NCBI GenBank assembly: GCA_030549335.1
Contig: JAUKPH010000022.1
Location: 4,079,001 to 4,143,000 of the forward strand
Direction: 5' to 3'
DNA length: 64,000 bases
Source of the DNA: Pontederia crassipes
Lineage: Eukaryota > Streptophyta > Magnoliopsida > Commelinales > Pontederiaceae
Positions 1 through 12,016 of this stretch are shown piece by piece. The notes beneath the pieces are model-generated. The model was not told the DNA's origin and ran no database searches. It worked only from the letters and a program-made list of their open reading frames with translations. The stretch's first letter is position 1, and each line of letters begins with the position of its first letter. Both the position numbers and the translations under genes were made by a program.

Positions 1-1919
1 CTCATTGTAAATTATGCTAGCTCAAAAATGAAATATTTTTATGCTCACGTACATTTATGAACTTGCTTAGCATGCTAAATGTCTTCATGTGAAAATCTCA
101 TATGTTTCATATTTAGTGTATTAAGAAAGTCATGAGATGTCTATTATGATGTTTGAATATCAACATGTAGTGACCATGTTAATGTATGTAAGATTTGGAA
201 TCAAATTATGTAAAAATCGAGTATCTTCCGCCCCAGAACGGGCGACCGATTCCTTATCGGTTGATCATTCTGGAGGGGCAGACATATTATGTGATTAGCG
301 AACGTCCGAATGCTTCGATTCGGTCGTCTGAAAGTCTGGAACCGGTCGACTGATATACAAACGGTCGTCCAATATATGGAGTCGAAACATTCTGTGATTA
401 GCGGATGTCCAAGCACCTTGCTTCGGTCGTCTGAAAACCATGTAACGGTCGATCGATTTCTCCAGCGGTCGTCCAATTTGAGTAGCAGTTACATTTTGTG
501 ATTAGCGAACGATCTGAAGTTCACTTCGGGCGTTCGAAAGTCATGTATCGATCGACCGATAATCCAGCGATCGTCCGATTTAGAAGAGTGTTACATTATG
601 TCATTAGCGGACGAACCGAAACTCTATGTCGGTCGTCCGAAATGGCCAAATCGGTCGACCGATAATCTGACCGGTCGTCCGATATGTGGTCCAGAGATCG
701 ACCGCTAAAGAAACGGTTGTCCGTTTTGGACAGATGATTGGTTATGATTGAATGTCCACACATAGTATGATTTGAAGTATGTATGACATTAAATAGAGTT
801 AAAACATGCAATATGTGATGAATGATTGTATGTGATGATGAATGAAAGTAAAAGATGGATTGGCATGAATGTGTCTTTTTGTAATCGTGGAGGGGAATAA
901 AGTCTTCACATGCTAGCTGATGTGTCGTATTCCTAAGGAAGAATCATTCCAAAAGTGGGGCAATCGTCCCGACCTAGCTAGCCAAGTTCTCGTGAATCAA
1001 CATGGTCTTCCCAATCACCAAGATAATAAGCTATCTTAAACAAGATAGAAGATGAAAAGATGATGTAAAGTGGAAAGTAAAGTCTTACAAATATATATGT
1101 ACTTTACAAAGATGATTTGTGACATAAAGTTAAAGATGTTGATGAAAGCTCCAATCGGATGCTAATGTATGTCCCCATGTCATAAGATGTTATGAAAGAA
1201 GATGTTAAAGTAACGTAAGATGAATAATGATATGCCTTAGCATAATGATAAGTTATGATATGCTTTGACATAATGATTATGATGCTATATGTTTATCTTA
1301 TCTTGTCATGATGATATGTTCATATGCCATATAATGTGCATAAGTAGCTCATAGCATGCATATGATTTATGTTCCATGATGATGATATGCATATGTCATG
1401 ACATATAGAGATTATATCATACGATCATAGCATGCATGCGCCTCAACATACTCTAACGGGAGAAATTTCCTGCACCACATGGATCCGTGCAGGTATGGAC
1501 GAGGCTTAGGTTCGACGGCGAGAGCCTCATGACGGAGACGTTGCACATGGGTTGGTCGGGCTAAGGCCCAAGTTATCACTTAGTCTTTTATGTTATGACG
1601 ATGAACTCTTATAAGAGTTAAGTATGCATGGCTTATGGACCTTCAAGTCTTTTACTTTTATTTGGACTCCTTTATGTATTACGAACCTTATGTTGGGTCT
1701 TGATGTTAGAGCATATGTGGCCCATGTGCTAGTATTGTTGTCTTGGGATTTTATTTACCTATGAAGTCTTCAACTATTTTACGATATTATTGTTTATGTT
1801 TATTATTATTATATTTCCGCTGCAATGTTTATGAAATTAGGTCATGTCAAAGTTGACGTAACGCCATCCGGGGTTCGACAAAAGTTTTAAATTTGGGGCC
1901 GAATTTTGGAGGCGTTACA
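1..1919 (+). mobile_element. Ty3/gypsy LTR, 5' end outside the window
   Basis: This is the 3' part of a long terminal repeat. It ends in ...GGCGTTACA immediately before an initiator-Met primer binding site, which fixes the boundary. The TG start is not seen, so the LTR is at least 1.9 kb. It has a block of about 103-bp tandem repeats at 286-705. Its GGTCGACCGA/GGTCGTCCGA motifs recur in the solo LTR at 15860-19903 and in the LTR-like stretch at 49140-49610. Long LTRs with this kind of end fit the Tekay/Del group, but that placement is inference. Confidence 0.75.
286..705 (+). repeat. Four tandem copies of a ~103-bp unit in the gypsy LTR
   Basis: Units begin at about 286, 389, 493 and 595, each opening with a variant of ATT(A/C/T)TGTGATTAGCG. 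Spacing is 103, 104 and 102 bp. Each unit carries one or more palindrome-like GGTCGACCGA or CGGTCGTCCGA words. Copies are clearly diverged. The short open frames here are by-products of the repeat and not genes. Confidence 0.8.
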
Positions 1920-1921
1920 GT

Positions 1922-1933
1922 TGGTATCAGAGC
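1922..1933 (+). other. Primer binding site, initiator tRNA-Met
   Basis: TGGTATCAGAGC lies two bases after the LTR end. It matches the complement of the 3' end of plant initiator tRNA-Met, the usual first-strand primer of many copia and gypsy elements. Confidence 0.85.
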
Positions 1934-2163
1934 CATAGTTTGACTCGTATGTATAGGATCTTAGTATGTCTAAGCCATAGTTTGGCTCGTATGTATAGGG
2001 TTTTAGAATTTGTAAGTCATTGGTTAGCTGAAATGTCTAAGTAAAATGTCTAAGTGTAAAGTCCATGTGCAATCATCATGAGGTGCCACCGAACCTGAAG
2101 GTATGTGTTTTACTTTAATTGGGTAATGGTAGACATTGATGTATGGTTATTGTATGATGATAG

Positions 2164-3060
2164 ATGAATGTGAATTATCCAACGAATGAAGGCACGACTC
2201 AAGTTATGGAATGTGATGAAGGCTCATGCCAAGATTCTTTGATGATGTTCTTAAGCTTCAATCCCCCTATGTTCAATGGCATTGATGATCCAGAGGAAGT
2301 TGAAGCATGGTTGGATAGCATCTGTGATATCTTCACGATGATGAAATGTCCAAGGGAAAGTAAATTGGAGTATGCCGTGTATAGCCTAACGGGAAAGGCG
2401 AAGCAATGGTGGAATTCCACCCTTAAATCTGAGTACGGCAAAGAAGAAAGTCCATCATGGTGGAAATTCATGATGGATTTCCAAGACCAATACTTTTCAT
2501 AAGTATGAGAGAGCAAAGACAAGAGGAGTTCCTTAACCTCCAACAAGGTGACATATCCGTTAATGATTACGATCAAGTACTTTCAACTCGAAATGTATTG
2601 TACCTTGGTCAAGACGGAAATGATGAGAGTGAATCACTTTGTGAAAGGACTTAAATCCGAATTGAAGACTAGGATGATGTGTGAAGCTCCTAAGACAATG
2701 AGTGAAGCTATTGAGCTAGTTGTTGAATTAGAACGAAAGCTCAAAGATGGAGTTGTGAACTCTAAGGACAACACATCAAGAAAAATGACGAAGCAAGAAA
2801 AAGGGAAGAGTTCGAAGAAACCTCCTTACCATTCTCTGAAAAAGATGGAATGAGTCCGTGACATATGTCATCATTGTGGAAGATGTCACCTCGATGAATG
2901 TCGTTTCAAGGCCGGAACTTACTTAAAATGTGGCAAGGCAGGACATTTCGTGAAGAATTGCCCAGAGAAGCTAGGTGTCAACTCTCCAAAGGTGTTGGAA
3001 CAAGTTCACGCCATGCAAGTCGAAGAAGTTCACCAAGTTCCGAATACGATTCAAGGTAAC
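2164..3060 (+). pseudogene. Decayed gypsy gag with zinc-knuckle remnant
   Basis: The start at 2164 opens 112 codons that read as a retrotransposon Gag capsid: FNGIDDPEEVEAWLDSI, then LTGKAKQWWNSTL. The frame breaks at a stop near 2502 and continues in other frames to 2853 (SEAIELVVELERKLKDG). After another stop at 2851-2853 the nucleocapsid region follows at about 2860-2970. It has one degenerate zinc knuckle and a second, LKCGKAGHFVKNC, whose first cysteine is missing. The protein would package element RNA in cytoplasmic particles. Several frame breaks make it non-functional. It belongs to the element whose LTR ends at 1919. No gypsy protease or reverse transcriptase follows, because copia sequence begins by about 3650. 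Confidence 0.75.
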
Positions 3061-3645
3061 CGTCGCTTAACGTCTAATTAATCATACTAATTATAATGTG
3101 TGTGCTTGATAGACATAAAGATTATTTGAAGTGTTAAATGGAATATTCTAAGTATAAGACACGTAATCATAATTCTTAAAAATGAGGAAGGTTAAGGAAA
3201 ACCACCAAAGTCATAAGAAGGATGATTAATGTATGAAGAAAATGAGAATTGTTCTACTTGGGCTATATGACCTCAATAAGGACATGAAAGGATCAAGGAT
3301 CAGGGTCGGTAACTTGACACTTAGAGTAAGTTAAGCATTAAAGTGGCGCAACGGAAGCGTGGTGCAAGAAGGATCTCCATTTCATAAAGATTGATTAAAG
3401 ATTTGAGATTCACACAAGAATCTTGGGAATACAAGATAATATGATGGCATAGTTAGGACTATCACCAGGAGTCGTTAACACTAGACTATTAAGTGCTGTT
3501 ATTTAGGACGCATGAGGAAGGCCACGTGTGTGCACACGAAGGACTGAAGATAGATGAAGTGACGAGAATGAAAGATTTTCGTTCAGATTAAGTTAATGAT
3601 TAGAGTTGCGCAGCAAAATTGTAGCTCAAGGATGATCTCGACTTC
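3061..3645 (+). other. Non-coding internal remnant of the gypsy element
   Basis: No open frame or recognisable pol motif is visible. The purine-rich text lies between the gag remnant and the copia fragment and is probably decayed internal sequence of the first element. Confidence 0.4.
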
Positions 3646-5576
3646 TTGATTCCTTCGTGTCTTCGGGTGCACTGTTTTCCATACATTCATCCATACAATA
3701 AACATAAATTTGCTTTCCTATCAGTGAAATATTTTTTTCTAGGATATCCTTCTTCCTATCATGGTTACAGGTGCCTTGATCGAGTCTCTGGTCGAATTTA
3801 TGTAGCTCAACATGCTCGATTCAATGAGTCCTCATTTTCCTTTACTCAACCTCCAATGTCCTCTCATGCACCTTCTCCAATGTCCTCCACTCCATGGTTT
3901 GCGATTGCTTCTACTCCACCCTCTATTGCTTGCACTCCTCCATCACAATCGATTTCTTTGCCACTCGTGGAGGTGCTCTCACTGGCATGAGAGGGACGCC
4001 AATTGAGGAATAGACCTCGAGTGAATTATAGATAACTTGATCTTTCTAAGAAACACTCAGCACTTGTTTCCACTACTACATTCATGACTCCTCCTATGTC
4101 CACTTTGCCTCCGCTTGCTCCCACTTGCCACTCCACAACAATCAAATTGCCACACTGGCATGGAACCATGATCAATGAACTGAATGCCCTGCTATCAAAT
4201 GGTACTTGGTGTCTCACTCCACGACATCCTGACATGAATGTGATAGGCTGCAAGTGGATATTTTGCATCAAACTTAACCCTAATGACACCATTGATTGTT
4301 ACAAGGCACGAATAGTTGTAAAGGGTTTTCATCAACAACCAAGTGTTGATTATGGTGATACATTCAGTCCTGTCGTCAAGCCAACCACTATACGTCTGGT
4401 GCTCTCTATTGCAGTTTCCAAAAACTAGCCAATCCATCAATTGGATGTTAGCAATGCATTATTGCATGGAGATCTCATAGAGAATGTTTTCATGGAGCAA
4501 CCACCGGGGTTTCGTGATGAACAACATCACAACTTTGTGTGCCATTTAAGAAAATCCATATATGGTCTCAAGCAAGCCCCACACGCTTGGTTTCAACTTC
4601 TTCATGCGGAGCTTACTTCTTTTAGTTTTTCAGCATCCAAAATTGATGTCTCTCTTTTCAATTTTCAAAAAGGTACCTTAGTCATGTATGCTTTGATATA
4701 CGTATCATCATCACCGGATCCAATGATTCTCTCTTGTAATGCTTGATATCTCATCTTTAGTCTAGGGTAGCTTTCAAAGATCTTGGACCGCTCAGCTTCT
4801 TCTTGGGGATTGAAGTTATACCTCAGAATGGTGGTCTTCTATCGTCTCAGCGCAAGTATAGCAAAGACATCTTGAGTCGAGCCAACATGAACAATGCTAA
4901 GCCTCCAGCGGCTCCACGACAACAAACCTCATCTATCTCGATGACATCTTTTAAAGATGTCACTATGTATCGAAAAATTGTTGGTTCCTTACGGTACTTG
5001 GCATTCACTAGTTCTGATATTTCATATGCTGTTGGTGTTGTTAGCCGACATACGCATGCACCATGCGATAATAATTGGCAAGATGTCAAGCGAATTCTGC
5101 GATACCATCGCCATACTATGGATTATGGGATCTTCATCTCGACTTCACTTGAGATCCATTTTTATGCATTCTCAGATGCAGACAGGGCAAGCTCAATGAA
5201 TGACCGCAAGTCTATTGGTGATTTTGTTATCTTTCTAGGCAAGAATTTGATTTCCTGGACATCCAAGAAACAATGATATCCAAGAAACAACGATCAGTCT
5301 CTCGCTCATCTACTGAGTCTGAATATCATGTCATGGTTGATGCTACCACTGAGTTGTTATGGTTGAAGTCTTTATTGTGTGAATTGCACCAGCAACCACC
5401 TGTCCTATGGTGTGACAATCTAAGTACTACATACTTAACCTCCAATCCTATATTTCACTCTCGCACAAAGCATATTGAAATCGATTTTTATTTTGTTCGA
5501 GATAAGGTTGCACAACGCCGCCTTATTGTGAAGTTCATCTCTTCAAAAGATCAACTTGCCGATTCTTAACTAAGCC
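3646..5576 (+). pseudogene. Copia pol fragment: integrase end, reverse transcriptase, RNase H
   Basis: Consecutive frames spell the C-terminal half of a copia polyprotein. An integrase C-terminal piece (FLGYPSSYHGYRCLD) comes first. Reverse transcriptase follows ([51 protein letters not shown]). The region where the YVDD-type catalytic motif is expected, near 4690-4800, is broken. RNase H comes last ([38 protein letters not shown]). Gag, protease and the integrase core are absent, so the copy is 5'-truncated at its junction with the gypsy remnant. Stops at 4426 and 5274 and several frame changes disable it. A polypurine tract and 3' LTR follow. Confidence 0.85.
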
Positions 5577-5654
5577 AATCACCAAGCATCAATTCCAGTT
5601 TTCAAAGACAAGTTTCGCCTCCTCCCTCGTTAGTAGGCTGTGCTTGCGGGGGGA

Positions 5655-5858
5655 TGTTAGAGAAGATATCACTTAGAATCTTAACTACACAATTAGCACT
5701 TAGTTATAGATTTGATCTTCTCATTACAATTTGTTACAACTTATTCATATATTGTTATGGATAACTACTGCTACCGTGTATATAAAAACATATCAATATA
5801 CAAGAGATGATCAAGGGAAAATATTGTTGTAACACTTTCTTATTTTGTCGCATCAACA
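5655..5858 (+). mobile_element. 3' LTR of the truncated copia element
   Basis: A polypurine tract (TGCGGGGGGA) ends at 5654 and the LTR opens TGTTAGAGAAGATATC. A plausible CA end is at 5857-5858. No partner LTR exists upstream because the element is truncated, so the end is approximate. Confidence 0.6.
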
Positions 5859-6322
5859 CCATTTATATAAAATAAACTGCATGTCCAATGAGCAAAACCA
5901 ACTCGACCCGATCTAATTGGATTCAATAATGACATTGACGGTGATGCAGGAGGCCGTGGGCGATTCCAAAGATGTTGTAGAGTTCGGGGCAGAAGCAGCT
6001 GCCGACCACAACAATGGCACTGAGTCCTGCAACCGCGGCATCTCCTTCACTTCTGATGGATCCAACGACGAGCGTGATGATTCAAATTCCAGCAAGAATG
6101 GCACGGCCATGATATGGGTGAAGATCGCGACGGTCGCATTGGATGGCGCCGCTGCGGCAGATTCAATGATGTGATGCAGCTAAACTCAAAATATCTCAAA
6201 CTTTTAGCTAAATTTGATTGACACATTTTATTAGCGATATAGTAGTCTCAAATTTGACTCGTTAATTTTGTTTTAAATGATTATTATATTCTTCATTCCG
6301 ATTGCAAATTAGTTAAATGTTT
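5859..6322. other. Spacer with one GC-richer open frame of unknown nature
   Basis: A local GC rise contains an 85-codon plus-strand frame (5917-6174, starting MDSIMTLTVMQEAVGDS) and a 65-codon minus-strand frame (5913-6110). I recognise neither. Base composition is gene-like compared with the flanks, so a captured or broken host exon is possible, but no splice context or domain supports it. Confidence 0.25.
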
Positions 6323-6847
6323 GGATTATTTCTATAAATCTCCCCTAAACTATCACGATTTTCCACATCTAACACGAGACTACGAGCTTATTTTTTTATA
6401 TCCCTAAACTATCATTTTTTTCACTTTAGTCCTTTCGTCTACTTTTGTTATATTTTTCGTTACTTTTGATTTTTCTCATTTATGAATAGACTAAATTACC
6501 CATCCCTTCATAACACATCAAATAATAAATATAAAAAAGAAATAAAGAAAATCGGGAGAGGGTAATTTAGGCTTTTCATAAATGACAATTTTTTTGTTTA
6601 CCACTTTAATTCTTCCAACGATTTTTTAAATTTTTTTAAATTTTTATTTCATATTTTCTAGAGGGAGGGTAATTTAGTATTTTCATAAATGGGAAAAACT
6701 AAAAGTAGCAAAAAACATAATAGAAGTAGACAGAAGGACTTAAATGAAAAAATAGTGACAGTTTAGGGATACAAAAAAATAAATCCGTAGTTTGAAGTTA
6801 GATGCAAAAAATTGCGATAGTTTAGGGGAGGTTTATGAAAATAACCC
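6323..6847. mobile_element. Mutator-like non-autonomous element (525 bp)
   Basis: The element has long terminal inverted repeats. The left end runs GGATTATTTCTATAAATC and the right end, read on the minus strand, GGGTTATTTTCATAAACC; similarity continues inward through CTAAACTATC. It is flanked by a near-perfect 9-bp duplication, TAAATGTTT (6314-6322) and TAAATGTTA (6848-6856), the size typical of Mutator-like elements. The interior is AT-rich and codes for nothing. The same family recurs at 36797-38273. Confidence 0.8.
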
Positions 6848-6856
6848 TAAATGTTA

Positions 6857-9800
6857 ATAACGTGAATCTCAATTTTTTTTATTAATTAGGACCTATGGGC
6901 TCCTTGTTGTAATCTAAAAATGAATAGAATAGAAACAAGGATTCTAGTATAAAAGATCGATAGAAAAAGAAGAGATAAAAATGAGCAAAAGAAAAAGGAA
7001 AGCCTATTGAAATGATCACATGTTTATTCAAAATATTTTTGGCCTTAGATCTTGGTAACAAAAAAATTCAAGATGCCTTATTAATTGATTTGAAATAATT
7101 AACTGCTTAAGTTATTTAATCCTAATAAAAATTGGGTCGCGAAAATATAATAAAATATTTTTAACTTATGTAATATAAGCGATCTTAAGTTGACCTTGGG
7201 AGGCAAAAACCTTCAAACCCGTACAATTTTTGTTTTTTGTTTTGCATTTTTGAAGGTATCTATATAATCTTGGGAATTAGGTTAACGACATTTGTATCAT
7301 CTACCGCTTTTTTTTTCTTTCAGATAGAAGAAAAACTGCTGCCGTTGTCGGAGAATATAACCTAAAAATTAAAAGAAAATTATAGATTTTCTCTTCATCG
7401 ACCTATTTCTCTCATCAGCGGTCTTCCCCAAAAAAGAAAAGAAAGGAAATAGAAGACCAAACAAACAATTTTGCGAGAAAAAAAAGAGAGAGGCAAACTT
7501 AATTGATCCAGGATGAGAAGCCCACATATTATTTGTGTTTTTTACAGCGTTTTTAAAATCGAACTGAACGGTCCATCCAGTTCAATCGCGAACCAATCAT
7601 CGGTCTAGTTTAACATTAAAATTTATTTTTGAAAAAAAACTGGATTACAGTTCGATTCGGACAAAACTGGGTTGAACCGAAAAATTGGTTCAAATCAGTT
7701 TTTTTTCAAATCAATAAAAAATTATTATATGGACAGAAATAATAAAATATGGAAGGTATAATAATGAAATAAATGTGGAGATACTAGGTAATAGAGTAAA
7801 TTATGAAGTGTGAATTAGAAAGGAAAGCTATTATAAGGAAATTAGATTTGGAATTTGTAGGGAAAAAATAAAGGTGAAAAGAGTAGAAAGTATAAAAAAT
7901 AGGAAAGTAATAATGAGGAAGTTAAATTTATGAATAAGAAGGAAAGAAATTAAATATATATACAAAATTCTAAAGATAATATTTTAAAATAAGAAATTTA
8001 TTTTATTAAAATTATTATAATAAATATATGCTTAAAAATTTTAATTAATGCTTAAAATAATGATTATTACATGATTACTTAATTATTTAATATTTTATAC
8101 TTTTATTTATACTATATTTTTTGAAAGAAATTTAAATATTATTATTTTAATAAAAATCATGTTCAATTCGATCGAATTCGGTCAAACCCAATGATTTGAT
8201 GCCCAGTCCAATTTTTTTAAAAATTGATTTTTGGGATTGTCCAAAAGCCTTGACTAATGAAACATCAACTATGAGAGATCAAAAGTCAAACTTTTGCCAT
8301 TTTATTTAGGAGGAAGAATCATTCCACATAATTGATAAGACAATAGATTTTTTTTAGAAGTGTTATTTTGGGGTTATAAAGGGAGTTGCAAAAATCTAGT
8401 ATAAAAAAACTTAAATGAAGTCCATTCTCTCTAATATATGTATCATCTTGAATAAAATAGATCAAATCCAGTATTTTAAAACATATGTGACAGTTTTCGT
8501 TTTTTTAAAAAAGGAATATCTCATTTTATTCATAAAAAAATTAAAAAATAAATGACCCAGATATAAGTTTTAGTGATGAAATTTAGATTCGAGATGTACA
8601 AATCAAAAGAATTACTATTAAGAACTACTAATAGTTAATCCCGTTGGCCGAAAAAGTGTATGTAACAACCACTGAGAAAAAATGATAAATTAGGAAAACT
8701 AATCAACAATTATTAATCACTTGAAAAAGATCCTAATTCCCATTGAAATAAGATCCAATCCTATCCAAACAAACTTCATAAAATATAAGATTTAAACGCC
8801 TAACTAATATCCTCACAACCCCTTAATCTGGCCACTAATTTTAGATTCCTTAGAGACATAAAAAGGGGTGAGGACTCTCTCTTCATCGTGTTTTTCTTCC
8901 CCCCTCTCCCTCTCATGATCCCATCTAATGGCAAGTGGAGGATGCACCATGAGGTCGCCGACAGCGGAAGTGATTGATAGGAACCTTGGACGAATGACAT
9001 TGTCAAATGGGTGAATAAGGAATCACCTTAATTAATCTCTTTAGAATAGATTTGATCAAATCCTGTTTAAGTTTTCCTCCATTTCTTGCTGTCCAGATTT
9101 CATAGCAAAAATTATTAAATGATTTAGGATAAGATTTTGTCGTACTTAAATAATGAAAAAATTGAACGATAGCCCTTGAAATCTAATTTTTAGATTCAAG
9201 AATAATGTCAATTAGAGTTATCGATCAAAAGTTATTAATGAAATATCGTCATGCTGTCAGACTGTCACGGACAATAGCGAAATAAAATTGTAGAATATGC
9301 TAAAAACTATATTGATGTGATAAAAATCTAATAATTTAGGAGATGCTAGAAGAGATTGTTAGCTTTCTTTTTCAATTGGAATCTTTGAAAAATAACATTT
9401 GTAGATCGAGTTATTATTTTTGCAACTCTCACCACTTAAGACATCATGACAGAATAAGTTCAAATAGATTGTGACATTTTATGAGAACAATTGTCGAGGG
9501 ATTAAAATATGAATTTTTTATGCATGACATCCTTGATTGTCTATTTTTAGGGAAATTAAAAGTCATGAAATATAACGTAGATAAGTAAAGTTATAATTTA
9601 TTTATTGATTGTAGGACAAATATGTTCACACATATCCAACGATATCTCATTATTGATTGATTATTGATCACTTTGTTCTCCATTTGATTGTATAATTACC
9701 CTAATTGATTATTCATTTCACACATGATTTATTGTAGTGACATTATGACATTATTGATTTGTTTGTTCATCAATGAACCTCAAGATGATGCCTACTGATT

Positions 9801-10878
9801 GTAGTAATGTAAAGTTTACCAAGATGATAATAAGATAAACATTGGGTCCACAGTCAAAGCCAAATGCATTATCATTACCGTTCATTGTTAAGGGTCATTC
9901 TCTTTCCTCTTTGGAGGGCACTGTCATGGTTTGATCGCCCATTGATCATTGGCACGCGGTTATATTGTTTGCTCGGCACACCCCCGAATTAAAGAGCCCA
10001 TCCTATAAATGAAAAGATGAGGGATTTTGAAGTCACTGTTAAAGTCACTTGTATGTTAATCACATAATTATTGAACAAAGTTACCGAAGCATTGCTAATA
10101 AAGTATCGAATAAGTGTTACAGTTATTGAAGCATTGTCGCCATTACAAAATATGTCACTATTAATCATATTATTGTTACTATGGATTATCATATCATTGT
10201 GCCATCATCATGATGTTGTTTAATATGAAGCTCATTGATATTGAATAAAATATCGAATCATTGTTATCGAACATGTATATCGAAGCATTGTTACCAAATG
10301 GACATCGAATCGTTGTTACCGAACATGAATATCGAATCATCGTTATCATACATAGTTACTGAATCATTGTTACTATTACCGATTATGACTACCAAATTAT
10401 TAATACCGAACATGCTTACTGAATCATTGTATCATTGCTCATTTATGTCTTATCAGATAATTGTTATCATCATCAATAATGATAGTGCTCTAACATGTTA
10501 TACCTCATTGTTCATATGTTTATTGATTATTATTATCAATTATTATCATCAACCTCTTGATCCCATCTCAATAAAATGTATGCTTTTAATATGAATTTAT
10601 CGATTTATTCTATTGAAGATTAATCATTGTTTCCCTACTTGGGATGTCAAGTTTACGGAAGAATTGCCTCTCCTATGTTTGATTCCCACATACCTAAGTT
10701 CGTGATGGTTGAAGTGATGTGCTGCGATGATGCTCAAGAGACAACAAGGCACATAAACTTAGGGATCTATTTATCTTGTTTTGTGTTTTATTAGATTATG
10801 ATGTAATAGCTATGAAATATGTTATTTGAAATTATGTAGTAACTCTTAAACTTCTACACTTATTAATTCTCCTATTCT
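6857..10878. other. Gene-free AT-rich spacer
   Basis: No convincing gene is present. Between about 7545 and 8240 both ends carry poorly matched inverted sequence (TTTTTAAAATCGAACTGAAC on the left, a related AAAATTGGACTG-type end in reverse on the right), as in a degraded hAT-type MITE, but I could not fix its ends. From about 10060 to 10440 there are degenerate direct repeats built on ATCGAATCATTGTTACCGAA. Otherwise I see only AT-rich text. Confidence 0.4.
10060..10440 (+). repeat. Degenerate short tandem repeats (ATCGAATCATTGTTACCGAACATG-like)
   Basis: The words TATCGAA, CATTGTTA and ACCGAACATG recur about every 24-35 bp with many substitutions. The 119-codon frame over this stretch (10235-10594) is a repeat artefact of low complexity. 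Confidence 0.5.
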
Positions 10879-11512
10879 TGTAACATTCACCACTAGCGTG
10901 TGATATTATCCGCTCTGCCCTCACCCTAGACTCACGGTTTTCTAACACATCACACCTGGTGAAGGACATGTTCTAATATATACCCAGCATCTCTCCCGTG
11001 AGTTATGCATGTGAGACTAATCCAAGGCATTCCTCATGCACCCTTCCCCCCTTAGGGGACTCAACGTCATCGTTGAGTGATCGCACCCCACCATGCACAG
11101 AGGTCCACACGGGGTGGCTCTGATACCATATGTAACATTCTCCACTAGCGTGTGATATTGTCCGCTCTGCCCCCACCCTAGGCTCACGGTTTTTTAACGC
11201 GTCACACCTGGTGAAGGACATGTTCCCATATATACCCAGCATCTCTCCCGTGACTTATGCATGTGGGACTAATTCAAGGCATGCCTCATGCACTGTGATC
11301 GCACCCCACCATGCACAGAGGTGAGCCACTGCGTTACTCTGATACTAGGTGACGCATTAGAAAACCGTGAGCCTAGGGCAGAGCGGACAGTATCACGCTG
11401 ACTATAGAGGTGAGCCATTGTGCTACTTTGATACCAGGTGACGCGTTTTGAGAATACCGTGCGGGCCGAGGCCCAGAGCGGACAATATCACACGCTAGTG
11501 AAGAATGTTACA
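10879..11512 (-). mobile_element. TRIM-like retroelement, internally duplicated and inverted
   Basis: The element runs TGTAACATTC ... GAATGTTACA and is flanked by a perfect 5-bp duplication, ATTCT (10874-10878 and 11513-11517). Two direct ~220-250-bp units start at 10879 and 11131. Between them, on the minus strand, an LTR end is followed by TGGTATCAGAGCC (about 11115-11127), an initiator-Met primer site. A third, inverted partial unit fills 11338-11512. There is no coding capacity. The minus-strand order LTR, primer site, about 100 bp, LTR is that of a terminal-repeat retrotransposon in miniature. The inverted third unit is unusual. Confidence 0.7.
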
Positions 11513-11601
11513 ATTCTACTTTTATGAATTCCTTAATGTTTCTTCTCTCCTATTCTATTTCTATGAATTCCTTAATGTTGATCACTAGTTTTAGTCAAAT
11601 G

Positions 11602-11966
11602 TGTTAATAATGCCTTGAATCCTACTCCAACTGGAAACCCATCTGGACTCAAATCCTGAAATAAAAGAAAAATTGTCTGACATATTCTGTATATTTCTTT
11701 ATCATGAAATTGTTAAGGAATTGATTTATTTTCTTATCACAAGGTAAGTGTCCTATTTTTTTAGATTAATATAGAGTTTCAATTGATCTCTAATTCTTAT
11801 CATTTGTTAAAGAGAGTGCCTATATAAACTCCCTAGGAGTCCAAAGAGAAATTAATCTGATCTTGTAATCCTCTTCTGTTTCTTCCATCTAATAAAATTC
11901 TGCGTCGCCTTAAATTTCTCGGATTTTCTCGCGGTGCATAATTTCTCTCGTACAGAAATCCTCACA
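11602..11966 (+). repeat. 5' LTR of the copia element
   Basis: It starts TGTTAATAATGCC and ends AATCCTCACA. A TATATAAACT promoter-like box lies near 11821, followed by the likely transcript start region. It pairs with 14443-14803. Confidence 0.9.
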
Positions 11967-11969
11967 AAT

Positions 11970-11981
11970 TGGTATCAGAGC
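11970..11981 (+). other. Primer binding site, initiator tRNA-Met
   Basis: TGGTATCAGAGC sits three bases after the 5' LTR. Confidence 0.9.
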
Positions 11982-12016
11982 GAGGCTTCATCGGTGATCC
12001 TCTGTCAGACATAGAG

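Noticed and set aside
5913-6174. Possible small host gene with GC-rich frames on both strands
   Set aside because: No domain, splice context or conserved motif; kept only as a low-confidence note.
7545-8240. hAT-type MITE with TTTTTAAAA...GAACTG ends
   Set aside because: The inverted similarity is weak and no flanking duplication could be fixed, so it is only mentioned in the spacer entry.
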